Below, piece after piece: positions 29,138-38,225 of a stretch of DNA of 64,000 bases. Origin of the DNA: Hyphomicrobium_A sp963817485 (GTDB lineage: Bacteria; Pseudomonadota; Alphaproteobacteria; Rhizobiales; Hyphomicrobiaceae). The notes beneath the pieces were generated by a model that was given only the letters and a program-made list of their open reading frames with translations, was not told where the DNA came from and ran no database searches. Each line of letters begins with the position of its first letter. Position 1 is the first letter of the stretch. The stretch spans positions 128,392-192,391 of the forward strand of contig CAWFOR010000010.1 in the NCBI GenBank assembly GCA_963817485.1. The letters run 5' to 3'. The position numbers and the translations under genes were made by a program.

Positions 29138-29601
29138 CTTCCTGCACGGAGGTTCCCGCAACCTAAGGCATAAATACAAGGTTGGGACGTTCATCGACGG
29201 CGTCATCGTGATAGATGTCGATGCGCACAGCGCGGCCGCGGACTGAGGCATAAAACCGGGCGAGGTCATAATGCAGACGAACCGGGGCGTCGTTGCGACA
29301 CCAGATGGCGTGGTTCGGAACGTTGAGAGCGCGGCGACGAGCGGCCACGAGTTCTTATTCTTCTGCTACTTGGGGGTGGGACAGTTCGATTTGTCGCTCT
29401 GCCGCTTAGCTAGGGCGTCTGCCAGCAGGCGTAACGGCTGCTGTAATGGATCGACTTGGCCATATGACCAAACGATTCAAGAGAAGAACGCCAACTGCGT
29501 GAGCCTAGAGAGCGACCGGAGGCACCGCCCGCGAAGACGCCCCACACCATAGAGTACGGCGAGAGCGGCAGCAGTGCTCTCAAGAAGGAAGGAGGCAATC
29601 C
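29138..29601. other. Region without a confident gene
   Basis: About 460 bp between phaB and the metallothionein-like gene. A 61-codon minus-strand frame (29163-29348, GTG start, with VPNHAIWCRNDAPVRLHYDL) has reasonable codon use but no identifiable family; it may be a remnant or a small gene. The dyad TTGG-CCATATGA-CCAA lies near 29456 but does not fit a known operator. Confidence 0.35.
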
Positions 29602-29838
29602 ATGGCTGTTTGCGATACTTGCGGCAACGACTACGACAAAGCTTTTCAGGTAACAAAGGGCGGCAAGACGATGACTTTCGACAGCTTCGAATGCGCCATC
29701 GAGGCGCTCGCGCCGCGTTGCGCCCACTGCCAATGTCGCGTGATCGGGCATGGCGTCGAAGCGTCTGGAGGTGTCATTTATTGTTCCGGGCATTGCGCCA
29801 CTCAAGCCAAAGTCAAGGGCCTAAGGGACCGCCTCTGA
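29602..29838 (+). CDS. Small Cys/His-rich metal-binding protein (metallothionein-like)
   Basis: This 78-residue protein has CDTCGNDYDK at the N-terminus, CAIEALAPRCAHCQCRVIGH in the middle and IYCSGHCATQAK near the C-terminus. The C-x-H-C-x-C and YCS-x2-CA arrangement matches prokaryotic metallothionein/treble-clef zinc proteins. It probably binds zinc or buffers metal. A strong AAGGAAGGAGG ribosome site lies 6 bp before the ATG. It sits between phaB and phaC, in the same orientation. Confidence 0.75.
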   Translation: MAVCDTCGNDYDKAFQVTKGGKTMTFDSFECAIEALAPRCAHCQCRVIGHGVEASGGVIYCSGHCATQAKVKGLRDRL

Positions 29839-29970
29839 GGTGGGATTGAGGGCTGCACTTCTCGACGCGCGGACTGCCCAAACACCGGCATCCTGCGTAT
29901 GTGTGCTCGAGGCAGATTTCGCGCGTTCGGAAGGTGACCAAGTGGCATCTCGCGCGCAGTTCTGCGGGAA

Positions 29971-30072
29971 AAAACAGGGATTTCGGCGAAAACAGGGGTT
30001 CTATCAGCTTAAATTCCCTACGCGAGGTTACGGAATTTTTTCAACTCGAACAGGGAATATCAGCGAAAGATT
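29971..30072. repeat. AT-richer non-coding stretch with AACAGGG repeats upstream of phaC
   Basis: Within the 385-bp gap 29839-30223, AACAGGGA/AACAGGGG recurs at 29973, 29991 and 30049, interleaved with AATTCCCT and its complement. Sequence of this style is common between genes in Hyphomicrobiales and near mobile elements. No protein frame with a start and ribosome site was found; phaC begins after the gap. Confidence 0.4.
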
Positions 30073-30223
30073 AGGGATCGAAGGGGTCGCTTGTCGAGCG
30101 AACCTCCGATGGCGCGCTGAGATAGTCCATTCCAAATGGGAAGGAGGCGTACCGCACGATCGGTCCGGCCAGGAACACGCGCGTATTACTGTGACAGTAC
30201 CGTCTGATTACCAGGGTGAAGCC

Positions 30224-31993
30224 ATGCAAGAGATGACACCAGCAATCAAAAAGCAGGGCTCGGATGCCAGCGAACGGCCGCGCCTTTCATTCGATCGCCC
30301 GTTGCACGCAGCAATTGCACGCTTAACCGCGGGAGTGTCACCTGCGGCCCTGTTTCAGGTTTATAGCGATTGGGCGCAGCACCTGCTGTTCTCGCCGGAC
30401 AAACAAATTGAACTCGTGAGGGAGGCCGCCAACAATTGGATGCATTTTCTCGAGTACTGCCCCAAGGCGTTGGTCGATCCAGATTGTGAGGCGTGCGCGG
30501 AGCTGGCGCCCAATGACAAGCGCTTCGCGCATGATGCGTGGCACCGCTGGCCGTTCAATGCCATCTCACAGGGCTTCCTGTTCACTCAGCAGTGGTGGCA
30601 TCACGCGACGACCGGCGTGAAGGGCGTCTCCGCGCACCACGAGGATGTCGTATCGTTCGTCGCGCGTCAGATGCTCGACGTAGTCTCGCCCGCGAACTTC
30701 CCGCTCACGAACCCCGAGGTGATCGAGACCACGTTTCAACAAGCTGGAATGAATCTCGTACGTGGTGCCGTGAACTTCTGGGAGGACCAGCGCCGCCTTG
30801 TCGAAGGGAAGAAGCCCGTCGGTGCGGAGGCCTTCCAGGTTGGCCGCGACGTTGCGATCACGCCAGGTAAGGTCGTGGCGCGTAATCGGCTGATGGAACT
30901 CATTCAATACGCCCCCACGACGGACAGGGTCTATCGCGAGCCGGTCTTGATCGTGCCGGCCTGGGTCATGAAGTACTACATCCTCGACTTGTCGCCGGCG
31001 AACTCGCTGGTCAAATTCCTGGTCGACCAGGGCCACACGGTCTTCATGGTTTCTTGGAGGAACCCGACACGCGAGGATCGCGACCTCGGCATGGACGACT
31101 ACCGCCGGCTTGGCGTATTGGCCGCGCTCGACGCCGTCTCGGTGATCGTCCCAGAGCGGCCAGTTCATGCCGTCGGATATTGCCTCGGTGGCACGCTGCT
31201 CGCCATCGTCGCAGCCGCGATGGCTCGCGATGGCGACAAGCGTCTCGGTTCGCTCACATTGCTCGCGGCCCAGACCGACTTCACCGAGGCGGGCGAGCTC
31301 ATGCTCTTCATCGACGAGGCTCAAGTGAGCTTCCTCGAGGACATGGTGGCTGAACAGGGCTACCTCGACACGAGGCAGATGGCAGGTGCCTTCCAGATTT
31401 TGCGCTCCAACGACCTGATATGGTCGTCGATGGTGCGGAGCTACCTCAAGGGCGAACGTCCAGCGATGTTCGACCTCATGGCGTGGAACGCCGACACTAC
31501 CCGCATGCCCTACCGCATGCACTCGGAATACCTTCGCCGCCTGTTCCTCAACAACGCCTTGGCAATGGGACATTTCGAGGTTGACGGCCGGCCGGTTTCG
31601 CTGCGCGATATCCGCGCGCCGATCTTCGCGGTGAGTACGATCTCCGACCACGTGGCGCCTTGGCGCTCGGTATACAAGATCCAGGCTTTGACCGATGCCG
31701 ATGTGACGTTCGTCTTGTCCAACGGGGGCCACAATGCCGGGATCGTGAACCCGCCCGGCGCCCCGAATCGGAAGCACCAGATCGCCACGCACGCCGAAAG
31801 CGAAAACTATGTCGCCCCCGACGCCTGGCAGCAGACCGCCGTTCATCACGAAGGCTCCTGGTGGCCATGCTGGCAAGATTGGCTAGTCAAGCATTCGTCG
31901 GCCGATCGTGCACCGCCGCCTGATCTAGGTGCGCCAGCGAACGGGTACCCACCCCTATCCGATGCGCCTGGCTCATACGTGCTGCGCTCCTGA
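30224..31993 (+). CDS. phaC: Poly(3-hydroxyalkanoate) synthase
   Basis: This class I-type PHA synthase of 589 residues polymerises (R)-3-hydroxyacyl-CoA at the granule surface. The lipase-like box AVGYCLGGTLLA carries the nucleophile Cys; the Asp is in FAVSTISDHVAPWRSVYK and the His in VLSNGGHNAGIVNPPG. The N-terminal domain contains WHRWPFNAISQGFLFTQQWW, and SPANFPLTNPEV is typical. The ATG at 30224 follows CCAGGGTGAAGCC; the frame is open further upstream but not coding-like. It ends 12 bp before an IS6-type terminus. Confidence 0.95.
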   Translation: MQEMTPAIKKQGSDASERPRLSFDRPLHAAIARLTAGVSPAALFQVYSDWAQHLLFSPDKQIELVREAANNWMHFLEYCPKALVDPDCEACAELAPNDKRFAHDAWHRWPFNAISQGFLFTQQWWHHATTGVKGVSAHHEDVVSFVARQMLDVVSPANFPLTNPEVIETTFQQAGMNLVRGAVNFWEDQRRLVEGKKPVGAEAFQVGRDVAITPGKVVARNRLMELIQYAPTTDRVYREPVLIVPAWVMKYYILDLSPANSLVKFLVDQGHTVFMVSWRNPTREDRDLGMDDYRRLGVLAALDAVSVIVPERPVHAVGYCLGGTLLAIVAAAMARDGDKRLGSLTLLAAQTDFTEAGELMLFIDEAQVSFLEDMVAEQGYLDTRQMAGAFQILRSNDLIWSSMVRSYLKGERPAMFDLMAWNADTTRMPYRMHSEYLRRLFLNNALAMGHFEVDGRPVSLRDIRAPIFAVSTISDHVAPWRSVYKIQALTDADVTFVLSNGGHNAGIVNPPGAPNRKHQIATHAESENYVAPDAWQQTAVHHEGSWWPCWQDWLVKHSSADRAPPPDLGAPANGYPPLSDAPGSYVLRS

Positions 31994-32004
31994 GCATTGC
32001 CCGC

Positions 32005-32032
32005 GGTGTTGTCACGTTGCTAATTGACGGCC
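32005..32032 (+). repeat. 28-bp IS-end repeat, copy 2
   Basis: The same sequence as 27232-27259 with one difference (A for G). It is adjacent to the 3' end of the transposase remnant, so it marks the right-hand end of that IS. The two copies bracket uspA, phaB, the metallothionein-like gene and phaC. Confidence 0.65.
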
Positions 32033-32405
32033 GCAGATGTTTGCAACGATTGCTCCTGTCACTGCTTGCCATGTCCTCACAGCTTCGCCGCGAAACTGGC
32101 GAAGTGTCTTACGGCAGATCAGGTGACGCTGAACGTTGAAGGTATTGTAGATGGCGGCGTGTGTTGAAAGAAATCTCTGGGCTGAACCGGCTGACTTGAA
32201 GCGTTGCATGCGTCGTTCTCTCTGCCGGTTTATTGCTTCGGCCGCCCGTGATGTGTTTGCCTTCCATTCCGAGATCGCTCAGCGCGTCACCGTAGGATGG
32301 CAGTTTGTCCGTCACGACTGCGGTTGGAGCGAAGCCCTGTGTCTTGAGCAGTTTCCGCATCAGTTTCAGTGCGGCCCTCTTGTTTCTTCGGGATTGGATC
32401 AGGGG
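32005..32405 (-). mobile_element. IS6-family insertion sequence remnant
   Basis: The minus strand encodes the C-terminal part of an IS6/IS26-type DDE transposase: LIQSRRNKRAALKLMRKLLK, then VVTDKLPSYGDALSDLG (catalytic Asp). After a frameshift near 32200 it continues KSAGSAQRFLSTHAAIYNTF and LRQFRGEAVRTWQA. The N-terminal half is absent beyond about 32405, so the element cannot move by itself. The terminus at 32005 recurs alone at 27232. IS6 elements move adjacent DNA as translocatable units, which may explain the gene block between the two copies. Confidence 0.8.
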
Positions 32406-32483
32406 ATCCCAAAGGGCAGGATAGCCGGTCGATCTCAGCGGTCCCGACGGCTCTACTAAATCAATCTATACATGGAGGCCACG

Positions 32484-32719
32484 ATGCCGAAAATTTATGT
32501 CAGCTACGCTATTGCCGTCGTGCTGGTTGGTTCATGAACGGCTACGCTCTCTTGCAGCACTTGTCTCTTGTTACCGAGATCAACGGATTTATCGCCGCGA
32601 CGCTGCTTGCCAACATTCTGACAGCGCCCTTCGTCATGTGGGCAGCATATATCTTCGGACAAATCGCACACGAGCGGCTGCTCCGCCGCAAGCACGCTAA
32701 GGCGGTGATAGCCAGATAA
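32484..32719 (+). pseudogene. Small membrane protein, probably one gene split by a frameshift
   Basis: A first ATG at 32484 (MPKIYVSYAIAVVLVGS) ends in a stop that overlaps an ATG at 32534, from which 61 residues continue with one clear membrane helix (FIAATLLANILTAPFVMWAA) and a basic tail (ERLLRRKHAKAV). The two pieces read best as one two-helix membrane protein of about 78 residues broken by one base. A TGGAGG ribosome site lies before the first ATG. Function unknown. Confidence 0.5.
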
Positions 32720-32781
32720 CGACATGTCCGATGCCGTCTGTCGCAACGGTAGGTTGGTTATTGTGCGAGAAAGTAAATCGA

Positions 32782-33246
32782 TTAGTCGGGCAGCTCATGT
32801 CCCTCGAAGGGGATGGCGATCACCTCGGCCGGAAGCCCGCAGGCGATCGCCCGGCAAAAGCTCGAACGGCTTGCCATGAAGAATGTGCGATGGTCGGCCG
32901 CTTCGGGGGTCTGCGTAGAAAGCGGCTTGGCGGTAGTAATTGCTTGCCAGCAGGTAAAGATCCCGGGCAGTCACCTGACGCCCTGTCTCTTCGGCCAACC
33001 TGCCCTCCTCAAAAAGTCGCGAGGCGGGTCGAGACCATGCTGGTCCAGCTCGAGCAATCGCCATCGCGGATGGCGTTCGCTGGGCTACCTCGAACAGAGC
33101 CTCGCTCGCCGCGAATGAGACGCTCTTCGCCAAGGCACGCTTCCCGTGGCTGTACCGTGCATTCGCGAAGGCCCTGCACGCCGAAGGGCGGCCAAAACAA
33201 ATCGGCGTTTGCGCCAGAGGTGGAAAACAATGCCGACCGCGTACAT
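32782..33246 (-). pseudogene. FrsA-like alpha/beta hydrolase, truncated N-terminal remnant
   Basis: Minus-strand pieces in different frames together resemble the helical cap of FrsA/2,6-dihydropseudooxynicotine-hydrolase-type proteins: FANARYSHGKRALAKSVSFA, then EEGRLAEETGRQVTARDLYL followed by LASNYYRQAAFY, then AEVIAIPFEGHELPD and a stop at 32782-32784. The start may be an ATG at 33246 in a third frame. The whole catalytic alpha/beta domain that should follow is absent, so this is a decayed gene and not only a sequencing artefact. Confidence 0.55.
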
Positions 33247-33281
33247 GCCACCGCCCAGATGGGGACCTTCTGGACCTTGCG

Positions 33282-33917
33282 TCAGCTTAGATCGCTGGCC
33301 GCCACACAAGGGATGGCGCGCACGGCGAGGCTCCGGCGCGTCTCGTCGAGCGAGCGGCCCACGTTGATGGCGCGACATGCGTCCTCGATAACGACGACGG
33401 CGAACCCTTCGCGGTTTGCGTCTTCGGCAGTGTAGCGGACACAAAAGTCCAACGCGAGCCCAGCCAAAAAGACACGCACGAAGCCGCGCTCTTTGAGGTA
33501 GCCGGCAAGCCCCGTCGGCGTCTTGCGATCGTTTTCGTAGAGCGCAGAGTAGGAATCGATCCCCTTGCGAAGGCCCTTGCGCAGCACGAGCGCCGCGTGC
33601 GGCACCGCCAAATCGTCGTGAAAAGCCGCACCTCGCGTGTCCTGCACACAATGGTCGGGCCAGAGCTCCTGAAGGCCATAAGGCATTGCGATGGTTTCGT
33701 AGGGCTGTTTGCCGTGCACAGAAGCGAACGACTGATGACCAGGCGGATGCCAGTCTTGAACCAGCACTACGTTTTGGAACCGGCTGGCTACGAGGTTGAT
33801 AAGGGGCACCACCTCGTCGCCACGCGGCACCGCGAGCGCCCCGCCCGGACAGAAGTCGTTCTGCACGTCGACAGCAAGCAGGATGTCCCCTTCACCTATC
33901 ACAATGGTTCGTGTCAT
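33282..33917 (-). CDS. pncA: Nicotinamidase (isochorismatase family)
   Basis: This 211-residue enzyme hydrolyses nicotinamide to nicotinate. The catalytic Asp is in LLAVDVQNDFCPGG, Lys in LVLRKGLRKGIDSYSALYEN and nucleophile Cys in LALDFCVRYTAEDA; metal ligands are in VQDWHPPGHQSFAS. The ATG at 33917 is preferred over a GTG at 33923. It lies 17 bp after pncB on the same strand, so together they feed nicotinamide into NAD via nicotinate mononucleotide. Confidence 0.9.
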   Translation of the reverse strand: MTRTIVIGEGDILLAVDVQNDFCPGGALAVPRGDEVVPLINLVASRFQNVVLVQDWHPPGHQSFASVHGKQPYETIAMPYGLQELWPDHCVQDTRGAAFHDDLAVPHAALVLRKGLRKGIDSYSALYENDRKTPTGLAGYLKERGFVRVFLAGLALDFCVRYTAEDANREGFAVVVIEDACRAINVGRSLDETRRSLAVRAIPCVAASDLS

Positions 33918-33934
33918 GCCCACGCCAGTTCGAG

Positions 33935-35272
33935 TTAGCCCAATCGCTTGTCGACTTCCGCCGCAAGGCGCACGAGGCCCTCTGACACGGTCACCGGGTA
34001 GGTGGCATCCGGATCAAGACGACGTAGCGGCTCAGGCAGAGCCTCGATGTTGTGGGCGGCGCGCGCCCTGATTTCAGTCAGGCTCTCAGGTTTATGCAGC
34101 CGTCGCCCTCCCAGCATTACACCCTGGATCAACCGCTTACCTGGGTGATCATCCTCCTCGACCGAAAGGACGTCGCCGGCCATCCGGCCGTTCGACCCAA
34201 AGCGTCGCCAGACCTGCTTGCGGCCGGGCCAGGTGACCTTGCCGGACGACAGCTTGCGCCGAGCCAGTCCAGCGTATTCCTGCAGCTTGTAGGCGCAGTC
34301 CAGCGCCGGCACATCGAAGGAAGTGGTGAGACTGGTCCCGATGCCAAAGCCGTCGATGGGCGCGTTCGCTCGAGCTGCTGCAAGCAGCTCGTCTTCGTCG
34401 AGGCCGCCGCTTGCAAAGATGGTGACCTGGGTGAGCCCCCCTCATCGAGGATCCGCCGCACGCTCTTCGAGAGGGCAATCAAATCGCCGCTGTCGAGGCG
34501 CACGCCGGCCACGCGGATGTCCAGCCTCCTTCAGGCGCGGGGCAAGCGCGACGACCTTTCGGGCGGCAGCCACTGTATCGTAAGTATCGATCAGCAGTAC
34601 GACCCCCTCCGGGCGGCTGCGGGCGAAGTTTTCGAAGGCTGACGTTTCATCGTCGTGCGCCTGGATGTAGGAATGCGCCATGGTGCCGAACAGCGGTATG
34701 TCGTAGAGCTTGCCTGCAAGCAGCGTCGCCGTGCCGGCGAAGCCCGCGATGTAGCTGGCACGCGCGGCCAAGAGCCCCGCTTCGGCGCCGTGGGCGCGCC
34801 TGAGGCCGAAATCGACGAGAAGCTTACCGGGTGCGGCGAGCACAAAACGCGCTGCCTTGGCCGCGATCAGACATTGGAAGTGCAATATGTTGATGAGGCG
34901 CGTCTCGGCAAGTTGAGCCTCCGGCAAAGGGGCCGTCACACGCAGGATCGGCTCATTGGCGAAGAACATCGTCCCTTCCGGCACGGCGTGGACGTCTCCA
35001 GTGAAGCGGAATTCCGCGAGGTAGTCGAGGAGCCGCTTGCCAAAGCGGCCGTACGTTGCGAGCCAGTCGATCTCGTCAGCAGAGAACCGCAGGTTCTCGA
35101 GGAAACCGAGGGCCTGCTCCAATCCAGCGGCGATCAGGAATTTGCGGCGAGCGGGAAGCGTGCGTACAAAGAACTCGAAAACAGCGGTCTTGGTCTCCTC
35201 ATGCTCCAGGTACGCCTGCATCATATTGAGCTGGTAGAGATCGGTGAGCAGGGGGTTCGTCGCGACATCCAT
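33935..35272 (-). pseudogene. pncB: Nicotinate phosphoribosyltransferase, frameshifted
   Basis: The enzyme joins nicotinate to PRPP. The gene starts MDVATNPLLTDLYQLNMMQA at 35272. Sequence is continuous in one frame to about 34520, through FGLRRAHGAEAGLLAARASY and PLFGTMAHSYIQAH, then changes frame at GVRLDSGDLIALSKSVR and again near 34440 before TIFASGGLDEDELL (read across the break) and the C-terminal part to 33935. All family motifs are retained once the two or three single-base breaks are repaired, about 440 residues, so sequence error is a likely cause. It is followed by pncA; a PRPP synthase gene at 41.8 kb could supply its substrate. Confidence 0.85.
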
Positions 35273-35333
35273 CTCGACACCGTTGTCCCGAGCGCCACCA
35301 GGCTCGCCATCCGAGAAGCTCTTCCAGCTCAAG

Positions 35334-35371
35334 ATTAGTGAGATTGAGCGGTATTAGTGAGATTGAGCGGT
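35334..35371 (+). repeat. Tandem duplication of a 19-bp unit
   Basis: Two exact adjacent copies of ATTAGTGAGATTGAGCGGT lie in the 243-bp gap between groEL2 and pncB. The second copy also forms ATTGAG-N8-CTCAAT with downstream sequence. It may be a regulatory site for pncB or a replication slip. Confidence 0.7.
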
Positions 35372-35515
35372 GCGTCTCAATTGACAGATCTGCATGGATC
35401 CGTGCGCTTCCGTTTGAAGACGAGCACCTTGTTTTCTGTAGGTTGAGTTGGAACGGATCATGCTGCCGTTTGCGATCGAAATGTGCAATGCTGTCGCGAC
35501 TTCGGGCCAACAACG

Positions 35516-37138
35516 CTACATGGACAAATCGGGAGCGCCGGCGGCCTCTTTCTTGCTCTCGGGAATCTCGGTCATCGTCGCCTCAGTGAGCAAGAGGACA
35601 CTTGCTATGGAAACCGCATTTTCCAGTGCGACGCGCACCACCTTGGTCGGGTCGATGATGCCCTCCTCGACGAGGTCCACGTAGCGGTTGCGCGCCGCGT
35701 CAAAACCGTAGTTGTCCTGCCCTTCCTGCATTCGGGCGACCACGACACCGCCATCCACGGCTGAGTTCTCAGCGATCTGTCGGGCCGGCGAAGTGAGTGA
35801 GCGCTTCAGGATTTGGATACCGGTGCGCTCGTCGCCCTCTGTGGCCGTCTCCTCTTTGGCAACTGCATCCATGCACCGCAGCAGAGCCAGTCCACCTCCT
35901 GGCACGATGCCTTCAGCGACTGCCGCCTTCGTGGCATTGATGGCGTCATCGAGAGCCTCCTTCCGCGACTTCATTTCTGCCTCTGATGGCGCTCCTACCC
36001 GGATGACGGCCACGCCGCCGGCGAGCTTCGCCAGCCGCTCCTCAAGCTTCTCCTTGTCGTAGTCGCTCGTCGATTCGTCGATCTCGCGTCGGATCTGCTG
36101 GATTCGGCCGTCAATGGCCTTCCGCTCTCCGCCACCTCCGATGATCGTCGTGCTGTCTTTGTCGACGACAATGCGTTTGGCTCGACCGAGCTGATCAATA
36201 TTTATGCTCTCGAGTTTCAGCCCGAGCTCTTCGGAGACGACCTGTCCCCCGGTCAGGACTGCGATGTCCTGGAGCATGGCCTTGCGCCGGTCGCCAAAGC
36301 CCGGCGCCTTTACAGCACAGCTCTTGAGAACGCCCCGCAATTGATTGACGATCAATGTGGCGAGCGCTTCTGCATCGACGTCCTCGGCTATGACCAAGAT
36401 GGGCGAAGCAGATTTCGCGACCTGCTCGAGCAGCGGGATGAGGTCCTTGAGTGCGCTGATTTTCTTGTCCGAGATAAGAACGAGTGCGTTCTCGAGGATA
36501 GCCTCCATTTTCTCGGCATTGGTGATGAAGTAGGGGGAGATGAAGCCGCGGTCGAATTGCATGCCTTCGACCACCTCGAGCGTGGTCTCCGTCGTCTTGG
36601 ACTCTTCGACCGTAATCACCCCTTCGTTGCCGACTTTTTCCATCGCTCCGGCGACGAGTTCACCAATGGCCGCATCGTTGTGGGCCGCGATGGTCGCCAC
36701 CTGCGCCTTCTCCTTGCGCTCTCTCACGGGCCGCGACATTGTCTTGAGCGCATTGATTGCTGCCTTCGTGGCGCGGTCGAGACCCCGCTTGAGATCGATC
36801 GCGCTTGCTCCGGCCACGACATTGCGCACGCCATCCGCCAGGATGGCGTGAGCAAGTATGGTGGATGTGCTCGTCCCATCGCCGACGCTGTCGCCGGTCT
36901 TCTCGGCGGCCTGTCGCAGCATTTGCGCCCCGAGATTCTCTTCTGGATCCTTGAGGCTGAATTCCTTGGCGATCGTCACCCCATCATTGCAGACGATTGG
37001 TACACCCCACGTCTTCTCGATCAATACCGACTTCGACTTGGGACCTAGCGTGATCCGTACAGCATCCGCCAGGAGCGTGGCTCCCTGCAGGATCTTCTCC
37101 CGGGCGGCTGAGCGGAACAGGACGTGCTTATGTACCAT
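35516..37138 (-). CDS. groL: Chaperonin GroEL (copy 2, divergent)
   Basis: This GroEL paralogue of 540 residues has an intact ATPase and apical domain (LGPKSKSVLIEKTWGVP, VGDGTSTSTILAHAIL, FDRGFISPYFITNAEKM, IVPGGGLALLR). It differs from copy 1 by substitutions in conserved positions (for example TLGPKSKS for TLGPKGRN) and lacks the Gly-Gly-Met tail, ending KEAAGAPDLSM. No groES or CIRCE element accompanies it. Alphaproteobacteria often hold extra groEL copies with specialised clients or regulation; here it lies in a stress cluster with pncB and a phosphoribosyltransferase. The frame is intact despite many broken neighbours. Confidence 0.96.
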   Translation of the reverse strand: MVHKHVLFRSAAREKILQGATLLADAVRITLGPKSKSVLIEKTWGVPIVCNDGVTIAKEFSLKDPEENLGAQMLRQAAEKTGDSVGDGTSTSTILAHAILADGVRNVVAGASAIDLKRGLDRATKAAINALKTMSRPVRERKEKAQVATIAAHNDAAIGELVAGAMEKVGNEGVITVEESKTTETTLEVVEGMQFDRGFISPYFITNAEKMEAILENALVLISDKKISALKDLIPLLEQVAKSASPILVIAEDVDAEALATLIVNQLRGVLKSCAVKAPGFGDRRKAMLQDIAVLTGGQVVSEELGLKLESINIDQLGRAKRIVVDKDSTTIIGGGGERKAIDGRIQQIRREIDESTSDYDKEKLEERLAKLAGGVAVIRVGAPSEAEMKSRKEALDDAINATKAAVAEGIVPGGGLALLRCMDAVAKEETATEGDERTGIQILKRSLTSPARQIAENSAVDGGVVVARMQEGQDNYGFDAARNRYVDLVEEGIIDPTKVVRVALENAVSIASVLLLTEATMTEIPESKKEAAGAPDLSM

Positions 37139-37218
37139 GTGGGCTTCTCATCGCTACGTCCCTCTGCTCGGGGCTCTCGATATCGAGCTTGCACTCTGTG
37201 GCGCCCGCCGCAGAGGGG

Positions 37219-37446
37219 TCATCCTTTCTCGATATTGACCTCGGCGCCGAGCAATTGATCGAGCACCTCATCATTGAGAATGTCCATAAGCTCGCCGACG
37301 CTTGTGGTTCTTTCCAGCCGGCGCTCACGTACCGCTTGCCAGACCTTGGCAAACGCTGCGCCGAAGCTATCCTGGTCAATGACCTCATGGACGCCGTCAT
37401 ACAGGAGGGCGCCCCGTTTCGTGATGCGCAGCCTGATTTTCATCAT
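37219..37446 (-). CDS. Conserved-looking small hypothetical protein
   Basis: This 75-residue basic/acidic protein (starting MMKIRLRITKRGALLYDGVH; VGELMDILNDEVLDQLLGAE near the end) has a GGTGGGA ribosome site. It has no recognised domain; the N-terminal strand and C-terminal helix suggest a compact alpha/beta fold. It lies between a phosphoribosyltransferase gene and groEL2 on the same strand and so is probably co-transcribed with them. An ATG three bases later is equally possible. Confidence 0.6.
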   Translation of the reverse strand: MMKIRLRITKRGALLYDGVHEVIDQDSFGAAFAKVWQAVRERRLERTTSVGELMDILNDEVLDQLLGAEVNIEKG

Positions 37447-37543
37447 TCCCACCGTAGCGCCAATTGAAGCCAATCTAAGTGAGCAGAGCCCTCGTTCACC
37501 AGTCAACCGCGTGGAACCTGCGAAGTCGCCAACATAAGCGCTG

Positions 37544-38215
37544 TTACCCGCCTTTTTCTGCAGTGCCTGCAGCCGACATACTGTCGAGGAGTCTGGAGAC
37601 CTCGGCGTCACTCACTTGGGAGAAGTCCAGGTAGAAAAAGCCGATGGCGCCGAAATACTCGGGTGTCTCAAGGCAGATCACGTCGTCCGCTTCTTCCCGC
37701 AAGGCTTCCACTGCCTGCAACGGGGCAACCGGCGTTGCGACGACGGTCCGTTTCGGACCTAGCCTCTTCAATGCATGCAAGGAGGCCCGCACTGTTGCAC
37801 CCGTCGCGATACCGTCGTCGACGATGATGGCCGTCTTGTCCTTCACGGGGATGCGCGGGCGTCCCGCCACCCATAACTTGCGGCGTGCCTCGATGATCTC
37901 GAGCTGTCGCTGTGCTTCCTCGACGGAAGTCGTCCTCGCTGAGCCCAAGTTCACGGATGAGCTCTTCGTTGCGAACGATCTCCGGGTGCATCGCCATCGA
38001 CCACTGCACCCACGGCCAGCTCGGGCTGCATGGGAGCCCCAATTTTGCGCACGAGAATAACGTCGAGAGGTGCCTTGAGCTTCGCTGCCACCTCCGCCGC
38101 GACCGGTACGCCGCCGCGCGGCAATCCGAAGCACGATGGGATCGGCGTACTCGTGTCGCGCGACCTCTTCGGCCAGGAGCTGGCCGGCCTGCTTGCGGTC
38201 CTTGAAGATCCTCAT
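37544..38215 (-). pseudogene. Phosphoribosyltransferase, frameshifted
   Basis: A type I phosphoribosyltransferase of the kind paired with a dienelactone-hydrolase-like protein in stress clusters. The PRPP-binding motif is intact as TAIIVDDGIATGATVRASLH, with EAQRQLEIIEARRKLW before it and VVATPVAPLQAVEAL after it. The N-terminal third is scattered: MRIFKDRKQAGQLLAEEV in one frame, EIVRNEELIRELGLSEDDF in another, with at least two breaks between 37.9 and 38.15 kb. The natural substrate base is unknown. A GTG at 38221 is an alternative start. It lies 10 bp downstream of the hydrolase gene. Confidence 0.75.
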
Positions 38216-38225
38216 TCTCACGCCC

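Noticed and set aside
36348..36358. TTGACGATCAA in groEL2
   Set aside because: Spacer is three bases too short and it lies inside coding sequence.
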